Source: Hydrogenivirga caldilitoris (GTDB taxonomy: Bacteria > Aquificota > Aquificia > Aquificales > Aquificaceae). Taken from it: a stretch of 64,000 nucleotides of DNA. The notes below the pieces were generated by a model. It was not told the origin of the DNA, did not search any database, and saw only the letters and a list, made by a program, of their open reading frames with translations. The DNA is taken from the NCBI RefSeq assembly GCF_003664005.1, contig NZ_RCCJ01000001.1, positions 930,001-994,000 on the forward strand. Reading direction: 5' to 3'. Made by a program: the position numbers and the translations under genes. Positions 45,646-54,919 of the stretch are shown here, piece after piece (positions within the stretch are counted from its first letter, which is position 1; each line of letters begins with the position of its first letter).

Positions 45646-46645
45646 TGAACCTTATATCGTTCTCGTAGAAGAGTTTTATGTTGTCTATGCCGTATAAGAG
45701 CATGGCAAGTCTCTCTACGCCCATACCAAAGGCAAAACCCTGGTAGAGCTCTGTGTCTATTCCGCAGGCTTCAAGTACATTCGGATGAACCATCCCACAG
45801 CCCATAACCTCAAGCCATCCCGTTTCCTTACACACCCTGCACCCTTCCTGAGAACATATAACGCAACCTATATCAACCTCTGCTGACGGCTCGGTGAAGG
45901 GAAAGTACGAAGTTCTGAATCTCACCGGCAGGTTTGTCTGGAAGAACTCTCTCAGGAACTCCTCTATAACGTACTTCATATGTCTGAAGTTTGCATACTC
46001 GTTGACAACCAGACCTTCAACCTGGTGAAACATGGGAGAGTGAGTGGGATCGTCGTCCCTTCTGTAAACTTTTCCCGGAGCTATCATCTGTATCGGGGGT
46101 TTTCGCTTAAGCATCGTCCTTATCTGTACAGGGGAAGTGTGGGTTCTCAGGAGGTAGCCGGGCTTGTTCACGTAGAAGGTGTCTTGCATCTCCCTTGCAG
46201 GATGGTCAGTGGGTATGTTGAGCATGTCAAAGTTGTACTTCTCAAGTTCAATTTCCGGTCCCTCCTCAACGGTAAAGCCCATTCCACGGAATATGTTTAC
46301 GATCCTTTCAAGGGTTACGGTTATAGGATGTAGGCTGCCAACAGTTCCCTTTATTGGGATTGTGAGGTCTAACCATTCTCTGGAGAGTTTATCCTCAAGC
46401 TCCCTGTTTTTTAACTCCTTTTCCCTTTCCTTGAGCTTTTCCTCAACCAGTTCCTTAAGTTCGTTGACTTTCTTTCCGTAGTCCTTTCTCTGCTCAGGTG
46501 GTATTTCCTTTATAGCTTTAAGGGCAATACTTATAAGACCCTTCTTTCCAAGATACTTTGAACGAACACCCTGAAGCTCCTGAAGGTTAGAAGCTGAGGC
46601 TATATCCCTTAAAGCGGATTCCTTTATGTCTTCTAAATCGTTCAT
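45632..46645 (-). CDS. pheS: Phenylalanyl-tRNA synthetase alpha chain
   Basis: Charges tRNA-Phe with the beta chain (not in the window). The class II motifs are visible (VYRRDDDPTHSPMFHQVEG and GFAFGMGVERLAMLLYG). The N-terminal coiled coil fits. Length (337) is standard. It lies 2 bases after rplT, which is unusual but known in some phyla; the 3' end overlaps the methyltransferase gene by 14 bases. Confidence 0.96.
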   Translation of the reverse strand: MNDLEDIKESALRDIASASNLQELQGVRSKYLGKKGLISIALKAIKEIPPEQRKDYGKKVNELKELVEEKLKEREKELKNRELEDKLSREWLDLTIPIKGTVGSLHPITVTLERIVNIFRGMGFTVEEGPEIELEKYNFDMLNIPTDHPAREMQDTFYVNKPGYLLRTHTSPVQIRTMLKRKPPIQMIAPGKVYRRDDDPTHSPMFHQVEGLVVNEYANFRHMKYVIEEFLREFFQTNLPVRFRTSYFPFTEPSAEVDIGCVICSQEGCRVCKETGWLEVMGCGMVHPNVLEACGIDTELYQGFAFGMGVERLAMLLYGIDNIKLFYENDIRFIRQF

Positions 46646-46647
46646 AC

Positions 46648-46998
46648 TCAGGCAAGGGCAGCCTTTGCCTTTTCCACAATCTTGGTGAAACCTTCAGGGT
46701 CTCTGACAGCCATATCTGCAAGGATTTTCCTGTCCAACTCTATCCCTGCCTTCTTTAGTCCGTTTATAAACTTGCTGTAGCTGAGTCCGTATGGTCTAAC
46801 CGCTGCATTTATCCTAGCTATCCAGAGCCTTCTGAATTCCCTTTTCCTCTGTCTCCTGTCCCTGTACTCGTAGTAGAGGGCTCTCATTACAGCTTCTTTA
46901 GCCCTTCTGTAAGAGGTATGCCTCATTCCCCTGTAGCCCTTGGCAAGCTTGAGTATCTTCTTCTTTCTCTTTCTTGAAGAGGGTCCCTTAACTCTCAT
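46648..46998 (-). CDS. rplT: 50S ribosomal protein L20
   Basis: Primary rRNA-binding protein. The basic N terminus [20 protein letters not shown] and [20 protein letters not shown] are diagnostic. Length (116) is normal. infC and rpmI, usually upstream, are absent here; proA is divergent across a 74-base gap, so rplT has its own promoter and no room for the usual leader regulation. Confidence 0.96.
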   Translation of the reverse strand: MRVKGPSSRKRKKKILKLAKGYRGMRHTSYRRAKEAVMRALYYEYRDRRQRKREFRRLWIARINAAVRPYGLSYSKFINGLKKAGIELDRKILADMAVRDPEGFTKIVEKAKAALA

Positions 46999-47072
46999 AT
47001 CCTTTCCTCCTTGGACTGAAGGAAGTATTTTAGCACAAGTGGTTATAATTTAGAAGGTACGGAGGTATGTAA

Positions 47073-48398
47073 ATGGAAGTTGGTACCGAAAAGCTAAAAG
47101 CCTATGCCGAGGAGAAGGTAGAGAGGGCAAGGAGCGTTTTAAGGACGTTGATGTCTCTGAAAACAGACGTAAAGAACAGGACGCTCCTGAGAGCTGCAGA
47201 GCTCCTTGACGAAAAGAGGGATTACATAAAGGAGGAGAATAAAAAGGACATAGAGTATGCAAAGGAGATAGGTCTAAAGCCTGCCGTTATAGACAGGCTC
47301 GTTCTCAACGACAAGAGGATAGACGGGATGATAAAGGTCCTGAAGGACGTTGCAAGCCTTCCCGACCCCGTGGGTGAGGTCATAAAAGCCTGGAATCTGC
47401 CGAACGGTCTCAAGGTGGGGAGGATGAGGGTCCCCTTAGGAGTGATATTTATCGTCTATGAATCAAGACCCAACGTTACTGTAGAGGCAGCATCCCTATG
47501 CATGAAGTCCTCCAATGCTGTTGTCCTGCGGGGAGGTAAAGAGGCTATAAACTCAAACAGCGCTCTCGTGGAGATACTCAAGGAAGCCTGCAGGGAAACG
47601 GGATTTCCTGAGGAAGCGGTGCAGTTTATAGACAGAGCCGAGAGGGAGATAGTCTGGGAAATTCTGAAGATGGAAGGAAAGGTGGACGTAGCGATACCGA
47701 GGGGAGGGGAGAGCCTTATCAGAGCGGTTGCGGAGCATGCGAGAGTTCCAGTCATAAAGCACTACAAAGGTGTGTGTAACATATACGTGGACGATAAGGC
47801 TGACCTTGAGAAGGCTTACGATATAGTTTACAACGCCAAAGTTCAGAGACCCTCAGTCTGCAACGCTGTAGAGAATCTCGTGATAAACAGGGGCATACTC
47901 AAGGAGTTTCTGCCCAAAATGGCTTACTACCTTGGAAAGGCTGGTGTGGAACTCAGGTGCGATGAGGAGAGCCTTCAGGTAATAAAGTCAGACCCAAAAC
48001 TCTCCTTCGTGAAAGCCGTCCCTGCTACTGAAGATGACTATTACGAGGAGTTCCTTGACTTAATAATCGCTATTAAGGTTGTAGGTGATGTGAATGAAGC
48101 TATAGCCTTTATTGAGAAATACGGTTCCAGGCACTCAGATGCAATAATTACTGAAGACTACACTAGAGCGATGAAGTTCCTGAGGGAGGTGGACTCGGCA
48201 GCGGTTTACGTGAACGCTTCCACGAGGTTCACCGACGGGAACGAGTTCGGTTTGGGGGCGGAGATGGGTATATCCACCGACAAGATCCACGCGAGGGGAC
48301 CTATGGCTTTAGAGGAGCTAACAATCCCCAAGTTCATAATCTTGGGTGAGGGACAGATCAGGGACAACTTCGGTGTTCCGGAAGAGTTTAAGAGATGA
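47073..48398 (+). CDS. proA: Gamma-glutamyl phosphate reductase
   Basis: Second step of proline synthesis. The catalytic Cys lies in KHYKGVCNIYVD, with FIVYESRPNVTVEAA and NASTRFTDGNEFGLG as family markers. Length (441) is slightly long because of the N-terminal extension. Shine-Dalgarno ACGGAGGT lies 9 bases before the ATG, and TATAAT stands at 47045-47050. Confidence 0.96.
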   Translation: MEVGTEKLKAYAEEKVERARSVLRTLMSLKTDVKNRTLLRAAELLDEKRDYIKEENKKDIEYAKEIGLKPAVIDRLVLNDKRIDGMIKVLKDVASLPDPVGEVIKAWNLPNGLKVGRMRVPLGVIFIVYESRPNVTVEAASLCMKSSNAVVLRGGKEAINSNSALVEILKEACRETGFPEEAVQFIDRAEREIVWEILKMEGKVDVAIPRGGESLIRAVAEHARVPVIKHYKGVCNIYVDDKADLEKAYDIVYNAKVQRPSVCNAVENLVINRGILKEFLPKMAYYLGKAGVELRCDEESLQVIKSDPKLSFVKAVPATEDDYYEEFLDLIIAIKVVGDVNEAIAFIEKYGSRHSDAIITEDYTRAMKFLREVDSAAVYVNASTRFTDGNEFGLGAEMGISTDKIHARGPMALEELTIPKFIILGEGQIRDNFGVPEEFKR

Positions 48399-49594
48399 TG
48401 CTAAAAAACGAGCTTCAGCTTAAGCTTAAAGCAAACCTAAACCTTTTGCTCAGAAACCAGGTGGAGATACTCCTCCATCCAGTTCAGGAACTTGAGCAAC
48501 TTCTTAAAGAGGAGAAGGAATCTAATCCGTTTATAGAAGAGGTTTGCGTGTGCGGAAGGGGGTATGAGCTTTTTGAGGAAAGGAAGTCTCCTGAACCCAT
48601 CGTGAAGGCTCACCCACTGGAAACCTTGCAGAGGAACGTGAGAGCTGAGCTGGAAGGTATTGACATTGAAATAGCGAACGAACTGATATCTCAAACTGAC
48701 GAGAGGGGCTTTTTTAAAGGAGACATATCAAAAATAGCGAGAAAGTATGGCGTAGATGAGAGTTACGTAGAGGATATAAGAGAATTTATCATGAAACTTG
48801 AGCCGCTTGGGATTTGCTCAAAGAACTTGCTTGAGTTTGTTAAACTCCAGGTTGAAGAGCTTTACCCTGACGAGCCTGAACTTTTAAGTGCCTTTGAGGA
48901 AGCTCTTGCAGGCAAACCTTTGCCTAAGGAGGCAAAGCTTAAGCTAAGTCATGTGAGGCTATCACCCATAGAGGAAGATGTATCCGTACCCCGCGTAGGG
49001 AAAGTGGACGCAGTTATAGAGCTGGACGATGGGGAGCTGGTAGGATACGTGTATGAAGAGCTGATAGAGATAAAGCCTAACCGTTACTATATGGAAGTGC
49101 TACCAAAGGTTAAGGGTGAGGCAAGGGAGTTCCTGAAAGAGTATATGGAGAGGTATGAGAACTTTAAAAAGATACTCTCAATAAGGAAGGAAAACCTGAA
49201 GGGTATTCTTAACGAGATAATTACCGTTCAGGAAGCCTTCCTAAAGGGTGAGGGAAACCTGAAGAGTTTACTGGTCAAGGATGTTGCCCAAAAACTGGAT
49301 ATAAGCGAATCTACAGTTAGCAGGTTGATAAGCTCAAAGTACGTCAAGACGCCTCAAGGGACTTATCCTTTCAAGTTTTTCTTCGTAAGGGAAACGGTAG
49401 GAGGAGTATCCCAGGAGGAACTTATGCGAGAGATAAAGGAGGTTATATCCAAGGAAGACCGGAGAAAACCTCTGAGTGATGATGACATAGCAAGGATACT
49501 CAAAGGTAAGGGTTACGATGTGGCGAGGAGAACGGTTGCCAAGTACAGGGAAGTTTTAGGAATACCGTCCTCCAGAGAGAGGAGAGAGAGATGA
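48395..49594 (+). CDS. rpoN: RNA polymerase sigma-54 factor
   Basis: Alternative sigma factor requiring NtrC-type activators. Region I (QLKLKANLNLLLRNQVEILL), core-binding domain, HTH (KDVAQKLDISESTVSRLISS) and RpoN box (ARRTVAKYRE, near residue 388) are intact. At 399 residues it is short, as in Aquifex. The start overlaps the proA stop. It likely reads the promoter at 23053-23068. Confidence 0.96.
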   Translation: MMLKNELQLKLKANLNLLLRNQVEILLHPVQELEQLLKEEKESNPFIEEVCVCGRGYELFEERKSPEPIVKAHPLETLQRNVRAELEGIDIEIANELISQTDERGFFKGDISKIARKYGVDESYVEDIREFIMKLEPLGICSKNLLEFVKLQVEELYPDEPELLSAFEEALAGKPLPKEAKLKLSHVRLSPIEEDVSVPRVGKVDAVIELDDGELVGYVYEELIEIKPNRYYMEVLPKVKGEAREFLKEYMERYENFKKILSIRKENLKGILNEIITVQEAFLKGEGNLKSLLVKDVAQKLDISESTVSRLISSKYVKTPQGTYPFKFFFVRETVGGVSQEELMREIKEVISKEDRRKPLSDDDIARILKGKGYDVARRTVAKYREVLGIPSSRERRER

Positions 49595-50655
49595 AGCTGA
49601 AAGAGGTGAAAGACCTTATAAAACGGGAAGGGCTTGACGCGTTTCTCTTCTCATCTCAGGCTAACGTTTTTTATCTTTCTGGCTTCAGGTCAACCCACGC
49701 TTACGCTGTGATAACTCCAGACTCCCAGTACCTTTTAACCGATAGCAGATACTGGGATAGGGCTAAGGAAGAGCTCAAAGGTTGGGATGTGGTTCTGATT
49801 AAGGGAAAAGCTGTAAGCTTTATAAAGGGTTTTCTCCGGGAGAGAGGACTGACCAGAGTTGGATATGAAAGTGATAGGGTCAGCTGTGATTTGAGAAAGT
49901 CTCTAAGAAGTACAAGGATAAAGTGGAAGGGTTATTCCGGTTTTCTTAAAGAGATACGTGCCGTAAAAACCAGGGAAGAGATAGAGCTTATGAGGGAAGG
50001 TGTTAAGAGAAGTGACAAGATATATATGGAACTGCTTAACTACATTTCGCCGGGCATGAGGGAACTAGAGGTCAGGGGTTTCATAGTGGGTAAGATATTT
50101 GAGTACGGTGGGACTGGTGAGAGCTTCCCGGCTATAGTTGCCAGCGCTGAAGGGTCAGCCGTACCTCACTGGGAAAGCTCCCACAAGAAGCTTAAAGCGA
50201 GCGCGCCTGTGTTGATAGATATGGGTCTAATATGGAAAGGCTACTGTACAGACTTCACCAGGACTTTCTATCTGGGTTCTCCGGACGAGGAATTTTTAAA
50301 GGTTTATAACATAGTGAAGGATGCCCACCTGTTTGCCCTTGATAAGGCTCGGGTGGGTAGTAAGCTCGGCGATGTGGACAGAGCGGCAAGGGAGTATATA
50401 GAGGAAAAGAATTACGGGAAGTACTTTACCCACACTACGGGGCATGGCATCGGTGTTGAAATCCACGAGTATCCGAGAGTTTACTATAAGGGTGAAGATG
50501 CCAATAGGTATATAGAGGAGGGTATGGTTTTTACCATAGAGCCGGGCATTTACCTTCCTGGGAAGTTCGGGGTCAGGCTGGAGAACATAGTTGCTATAGT
50601 TAACGGAAGGGGTGAGCCCTTATCGGGTATAGACTTAGAGCTCGTAAAAGTTTAA
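49591..50655 (+). CDS. pepQ: Xaa-Pro aminopeptidase (M24)
   Basis: Metallopeptidase cutting dipeptides or peptides with proline in second position. The N-terminal creatinase domain is followed by the pita-bread fold with the metal ligands D (VLIDMGLIWKG), D (YCTDFTRTF), H (THTTGHGIGVE), E (IEPGIY) and E (RLENIV). Length (354) suits PepQ or YpdF. The start overlaps the rpoN stop. Confidence 0.93.
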   Translation: MKLKEVKDLIKREGLDAFLFSSQANVFYLSGFRSTHAYAVITPDSQYLLTDSRYWDRAKEELKGWDVVLIKGKAVSFIKGFLRERGLTRVGYESDRVSCDLRKSLRSTRIKWKGYSGFLKEIRAVKTREEIELMREGVKRSDKIYMELLNYISPGMRELEVRGFIVGKIFEYGGTGESFPAIVASAEGSAVPHWESSHKKLKASAPVLIDMGLIWKGYCTDFTRTFYLGSPDEEFLKVYNIVKDAHLFALDKARVGSKLGDVDRAAREYIEEKNYGKYFTHTTGHGIGVEIHEYPRVYYKGEDANRYIEEGMVFTIEPGIYLPGKFGVRLENIVAIVNGRGEPLSGIDLELVKV

Positions 50656-50699
50656 CCTTCGTCATAGAAAGTGCCCTCTGCATAACCTAAACTTCTGGC

Positions 50700-51302
50700 A
50701 TGGAGAGGAAAAAAATTGTAAGCCCCATAAATCTCAGAGAGGATAGGCTTCCCCCGGGGCAACACTGGATTAACTATCCGATCGTTTACGATATAGTTGA
50801 GCGCCTGCCAAAATTTGATATTGAGAGATACAGGTTTGAGGTGTGGGGAGAGGTTGAAAACCCCATAGAGCTTTCCTATGAAGAGGTCCTCAATCTTCCA
50901 TCTGTGGAACTGGTTGCCGACTTCCACTGCGTTACCAGGTGGAGCGTAAGAGATGTCCAGTGGGAAGGAGTCCCAACTTCCGAGATAATCAAGCTTGTAA
51001 AACCGAAACCCGAAGCTGGGTACGTTTTCGTATACTGTCTGGAAGGGTACACAACGAACATGCCTATTGAATACTTTTCCAAGGAAGACTCAATACTCGC
51101 CTACAAGATGTTCGGTGAGACTATACCCCAAGAACACGGCTACCCGCTCAGACTCGTCGTACCACAGCTCTATGCTTGGAAGAGCGCAAAGTACGTATGG
51201 GGAATTGAGTTTCGGAGAGAGGATAAACCCGGATACTGGGAAGAGAGAGGTTATCACATGGTCGGTGAACCTTGGAGAGAGCAGAGATACTGGGGAGATT
51301 GA
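50700..51302 (+). CDS. Molybdopterin-dependent oxidoreductase, YedY/sulfite-oxidase fold
   Basis: The 200 residues form the Moco domain of the sulfite oxidase family. The Mo-ligand cysteine is in VADFHCVTRWSVRDVQWEGV. The N terminus lacks a Tat signal, so it appears cytoplasmic, unlike YedY. Substrate unknown. No partner haem subunit is next to it. Start is uncertain by a few residues. Confidence 0.85.
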   Translation: MERKKIVSPINLREDRLPPGQHWINYPIVYDIVERLPKFDIERYRFEVWGEVENPIELSYEEVLNLPSVELVADFHCVTRWSVRDVQWEGVPTSEIIKLVKPKPEAGYVFVYCLEGYTTNMPIEYFSKEDSILAYKMFGETIPQEHGYPLRLVVPQLYAWKSAKYVWGIEFRREDKPGYWEERGYHMVGEPWREQRYWGD

Positions 51303-51903
<601 letters not shown>

Positions 51904-51905
<2 letters not shown>

Positions 51906-51997
51906 AAAGGCTCGCCCGGGCGGGCGAGCAAAAACTCTTGGGGAGGGAGGGGGAGGGAGTTTATCACTCCCGGCCTCTTTCTCACCTATTGAGCTAT
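51904..51997 (-). ncRNA. Candidate C-rich small RNA with terminator hairpin
   Basis: Starting about 6 bases after the promoter at 52003-52031, the minus strand forms three elements: hairpin CUCA-AUAGG-UGAG, hairpin GGGAG-UGAUAAA-CUCCC, a single-stranded run UCCCCCUCCCUCCCC, then a strong 8-bp hairpin (GCUCGCCC/GGGCGAGC, 51910-51929) and CUUUCU. The pyrimidine run resembles the C-rich, anti-Shine-Dalgarno-like loops of regulatory RNAs (UCCCC-type). The terminator has only a weak U tract, and no homologue was checked. Confidence 0.6.
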
Positions 51998-52002
51998 GAT
52001 TT

Positions 52003-52031
52003 AATATACCAAACCCAAAACATTTTGTCAA
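52003..52031 (-). promoter_or_regulatory. Promoter of the C-rich small RNA
   Basis: TTGACA (52026-52031), 17-base spacer, TATATT (52003-52008) on the minus strand: one of the best sigma-70-type promoters in the window. No open reading frame of any size follows, which supports an RNA product. Confidence 0.72.
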
Positions 52032-52112
52032 GTGGTTTGAAAACTGTTGAGAATATAAGCTGCGAATGGACCTGTTCTTTATTATATTAATATACTACCA
52101 GGTAGGGAGGTT

Positions 52113-52637
52113 ATGCTGGGTTTTATTCTCCCCACCTTTCTTATAGCGGCAGCAACAGTTCTGGGAGGAGAGAATATGAAACTGGAGAGCACAGCTTTTA
52201 AGGAGGGAGAGGTTATCCCTGTGAAGTACACCTGTGAGGGTATTGACGTTTCACCACCCATTACATGGTCCGGAGCGCCTGCAGGTACGAGGAGTTTTGT
52301 GTTAATAATGGACGACCCAGACGCACCGATAGGGACCTTTACCCACTGGGTGGTTTACGATATACCATCTGATGTGGGTGGCTTCGCTGAAGATTTACCC
52401 AAGGTGAAGGAGATAGAGGGGATAAAGCAAGGTCTGAACGATTTTGGTTATATAGGCTACGGCGGACCCTGTCCACCGAAAGGTCATGGTTACCACCGTT
52501 ACTTTTTTAAACTGTTCGCTCTTGACATTGACAATGTTGGACTACCTCCAGGAGCTTCAAGACAACAGGTAGAGGAAAGGATGAAGGGACATATCCTTGG
52601 GGAAGCCTCATTTATGGGTAGATATAAGAGAGACTAA
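52113..52637 (+). CDS. PEBP/YbhB-family protein
   Basis: Phosphatidylethanolamine-binding-like fold. DDPDAPIGTFTHWVVYDI and GPCPPKGHGYHRYFFKL are family signatures. A signal peptide is visible (residues 1-17), so it is periplasmic. Shine-Dalgarno GGGAGG is 2-8 bases upstream. Function is unknown in the family. Its 3' end overlaps the convergent thioredoxin-like gene by 30 bases. Confidence 0.88.
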   Translation: MLGFILPTFLIAAATVLGGENMKLESTAFKEGEVIPVKYTCEGIDVSPPITWSGAPAGTRSFVLIMDDPDAPIGTFTHWVVYDIPSDVGGFAEDLPKVKEIEGIKQGLNDFGYIGYGGPCPPKGHGYHRYFFKLFALDIDNVGLPPGASRQQVEERMKGHILGEASFMGRYKRD

Positions 52638-53054
52638 TTCCGGAGGTAGTTGGGGAAAGTTTTTAAGTACCTCACCCCTTTCATTAAAAATTATCGTGGC
52701 CGGTAGGAAAAGGAGCGTAACCTTGTTGGCGAATTCACCCTTGGGGTCTGCCAAAACAGGGTAGTTAGGTTTTATGTTGTTCTTTTGAAGTACCTCCTTT
52801 ACGTCTTGAACGTCCATCATCACAGCTATGGACACAAGGGGGACTTCAAGCTCAGGATAAACCACCGTCAGGCGCTTCAGGTCTTCAACGTGTCCCACAC
52901 AGGTTCCAGACCATACGTACACTATAAACTTTTTACCCCTAAACTGTGAGAGTTTTATCTCCTTACCATCTATACTTCTAAGAGAAAGGTTATAAAGGTG
53001 GTCGCTACTGCAAGATAAAAGAAGTACTGTAAAAAGAAGTAGCAGTACCTTCAT
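52608..53054 (-). CDS. Thioredoxin-like lipoprotein (TlpA/ResA-like)
   Basis: A lipoprotein signal (LLLLFTVLLLSCSS) precedes a thioredoxin/peroxiredoxin fold: LSQFRGKKFIVYVWSGTC, then LADPKGEFANKVTLLFLPAT. Only one cysteine stands in the usual redox spot (SGTCVGH), so the CxxC of TlpA is absent. It overlaps the PCuAC gene by 4 bases and probably takes part in copper delivery or cytochrome oxidase assembly. Confidence 0.8.
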   Translation of the reverse strand: MKVLLLLFTVLLLSCSSDHLYNLSLRSIDGKEIKLSQFRGKKFIVYVWSGTCVGHVEDLKRLTVVYPELEVPLVSIAVMMDVQDVKEVLQKNNIKPNYPVLADPKGEFANKVTLLFLPATIIFNERGEVLKNFPQLPPELVSLISTHK

Positions 53055-53485
53055 CGGTGATGCATCTTCATGCCCATACTTTTTACAGGGGCACTTACAT
53101 TTACCTTTCCACTCTTCCTGAATATAAGTACTATATCCACCTTATCCCCAGCTTTAAGAGGTTTCTTTAAGTTTATAAGCATTACGTGGTTGCCCATAGG
53201 CTTGAATTCAACAGAGCCACCTGCCGGGACTTTCACCTCTTTGAGCGGTCTCATCTTCATCATACCATCTTCCATAACGGTCGTATGTATCTCCGCAGTT
53301 TCTGATACGGTGCTTTCAACACCAACAAGGTAATCATCCTCATTTCCCACATTCTTCAGGGTAAAGAAGGCGGCACTCATAGTTGAAACTGGGGGAACTT
53401 CCCTAACCCACGGGTTTTCAATAATGAGCCTTGGCTGGGAGAATACGAGCCCGACAATCAGAAGCAGCATAGCAAATACCTGCAT
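53051..53485 (-). CDS. Periplasmic copper chaperone PCuAC
   Basis: Delivers Cu(I) to cytochrome oxidase. Signal peptide, then the H(M)x10Mx21HxM site: EIHTTVMEDGMMKMRPL and MGNHVMLINL. A Met/His-rich tail (KSMGMKMHHR) adds metal binding. Length (144) fits. It stands between the SCO gene and the thioredoxin-like gene. Confidence 0.9.
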   Translation of the reverse strand: MQVFAMLLLIVGLVFSQPRLIIENPWVREVPPVSTMSAAFFTLKNVGNEDDYLVGVESTVSETAEIHTTVMEDGMMKMRPLKEVKVPAGGSVEFKPMGNHVMLINLKKPLKAGDKVDIVLIFRKSGKVNVSAPVKSMGMKMHHR

Positions 53486-53495
53486 ATTAGCCTCC

Positions 53496-54080
53496 TTAAA
53501 GCAGTTTATCTATATCTTGAGCCATAAGTTCGGGTTTCTGTCTCGTAGACGGGTATATGAGTTTTAGATTGCCTTCAGGGTCTATAAGGTATATGTAAGC
53601 CGTGTGGTCAACGAGATAACCCGTCTTTGACTCTGTCTCCACCTTTTTGTAGAAAGCCATATAGTTCTTAGCAACCTTTTCTATTTCGCTGGGAGAACCT
53701 GTCAGTCCTATAAAGCTTGGATAAAAGTACTCAGCATATTTCTGGGCTATCTCCGGTGTGTCCCTTTCCGGGTCAACGCTTATAAATATCACCTGAACCT
53801 TCTCCCTAGCTCTTTCGGGTATTGAGTTCATAGTTTTTGAGAGAACCTGAAGGGCAGCAGGACACACGTCCGGGCAGTGAGTGTATCCAAAAAACATAAG
53901 GACTACCTTCCCTTTAAAGTCCGAAAGGCATACCTTTTTCTCTTTACCTTCTTTCCATCCTGTAAGGCAGAACTCCTTTGCAGGTTTATCGTACAGGGTG
54001 CCATTAAACTCCTGCTTCTTTTCGCAGGAAAGAACGAGGAGAGCTAAGAAGATAGTAAACACTAACCACGGTTTTCTCAT
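53496..54080 (-). CDS. SCO1/SenC copper-binding assembly factor
   Basis: Assembles the Cu-A site of cytochrome c oxidase. The copper site is CxxxC (THCPDVCPAAL) plus His in LVDHTAYIYLID. A lipoprotein signal is present (LLVLSCEKK). Length (194) fits. Its start overlaps the metallo-beta-lactamase gene by 4 bases, linking an O2-reactive protein with oxidase assembly. Confidence 0.93.
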   Translation of the reverse strand: MRKPWLVFTIFLALLVLSCEKKQEFNGTLYDKPAKEFCLTGWKEGKEKKVCLSDFKGKVVLMFFGYTHCPDVCPAALQVLSKTMNSIPERAREKVQVIFISVDPERDTPEIAQKYAEYFYPSFIGLTGSPSEIEKVAKNYMAFYKKVETESKTGYLVDHTAYIYLIDPEGNLKLIYPSTRQKPELMAQDIDKLL

Positions 54081-54838
54081 ACTGGTAAAGTATAATCCTT
54101 TTCAGAGAGCAAATCAACACCGCATTCAAGCTGGGAAACCCAATCTATGAACCTGTTAACCAGATCTCTGCCTCTGAACACCGCCCCGTGTTGGGGAGCT
54201 ATTATTTCAATGTCAAGATTTCTGACCATGTTAGCCCACAACTTCAGCACCTTCCCGGAAGCCATGTATCTCCTGTGAAAACCCTCCATGTATCTTATGT
54301 GGCTATCAAAGTCCTCAACGAATACGTAATCCTGTCCCAGAGAAGCTCCCAAGTCTCCTGAGAAGAGTATCTTAGAGCAGGGGTCGTAAACTTGAAAGTT
54401 GCCGGGAGAGTGGATAAAGTGAGCTGGTATTATGAGTAGTTCGCAGTCATCACCCAGCTTTAACTTTCTCCCCCCATCTTCAATGGGTACTACCCTACCT
54501 TCAAGTTTGGAGTCCAGACCAAAGTGAGGCAGGAAACGTATCCAGAGTTTTGATATGAGAGCCTGGGCTTGAGTTGTCATAAGCCAGTAGTTTATGCTCG
54601 CCACTATATCAGGGTCCTGGTGGGACAGAAAGACATACTTGACCTGTTTGGGGGGTATAAGAACGGACATATCTGCAAACAGCTTGGACTGAACCTTATG
54701 CCCTCCAGGGTCAAGGAGCATAGCCTCGTTGTTGTGTATGAGGAGAAACTGGTTTGCCTGAACGGCACTTGCAGGGGTAAGCTCCTCAAAGAGGAAGACC
54801 TTGTGGTTACCCGAATCAAACAGTTTTGTTCCGCTCAT
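54077..54838 (-). CDS. Metallo-beta-lactamase-fold diiron protein (ODP/flavodiiron-like)
   Basis: Belongs to the ODP group, related to the diiron domain of flavodiiron NO/O2 reductases. Metal-site motifs: VFLSHQDPDIVAS (HxDxD-like, the usual second His changed to Gln), AHFIHSPGNF, FSGDLGAS and APQHGAVF. There is no flavodoxin domain (253 residues). In relatives this domain senses or reduces O2 or NO. A Crp-type palindrome lies 13 bases upstream. Confidence 0.86.
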   Translation of the reverse strand: MSGTKLFDSGNHKVFLFEELTPASAVQANQFLLIHNNEAMLLDPGGHKVQSKLFADMSVLIPPKQVKYVFLSHQDPDIVASINYWLMTTQAQALISKLWIRFLPHFGLDSKLEGRVVPIEDGGRKLKLGDDCELLIIPAHFIHSPGNFQVYDPCSKILFSGDLGASLGQDYVFVEDFDSHIRYMEGFHRRYMASGKVLKLWANMVRNLDIEIIAPQHGAVFRGRDLVNRFIDWVSQLECGVDLLSEKDYTLPV

Positions 54839-54850
54839 CTCGCCACCTCT

Positions 54851-54868
54851 TTATGATTTATCTCATAA
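54851..54868. promoter_or_regulatory. Crp/HcpR-type palindrome upstream of the diiron protein gene
   Basis: TTATGA-TTTATC-TCATAA is a perfect 6-6-6 inverted repeat, with the TGA-N6-TCA core of Crp-family sites. It sits between the divergent diiron-protein and GspL-like genes. HcpR-type sites are known to govern nitrosative stress genes, which fits the neighbour; the Crp/Fnr regulator at 16807 is one candidate. Confidence 0.55.
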
Positions 54869-54919
54869 TTCTCTATGATAGCATATACACTATAGAAGCT
54901 CTACAATATCTCTAAACAG

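Noticed and set aside
51961-51998. Minus-strand segment with AGCTCAATAGGTGAG and a GGGAG-loop-CTCCC hairpin resembling a tRNA D-arm and anticodon arm
   Set aside because: No acceptor stem or T-loop, and the 7-base loop lacks U at position 33. Better explained as part of a small RNA.
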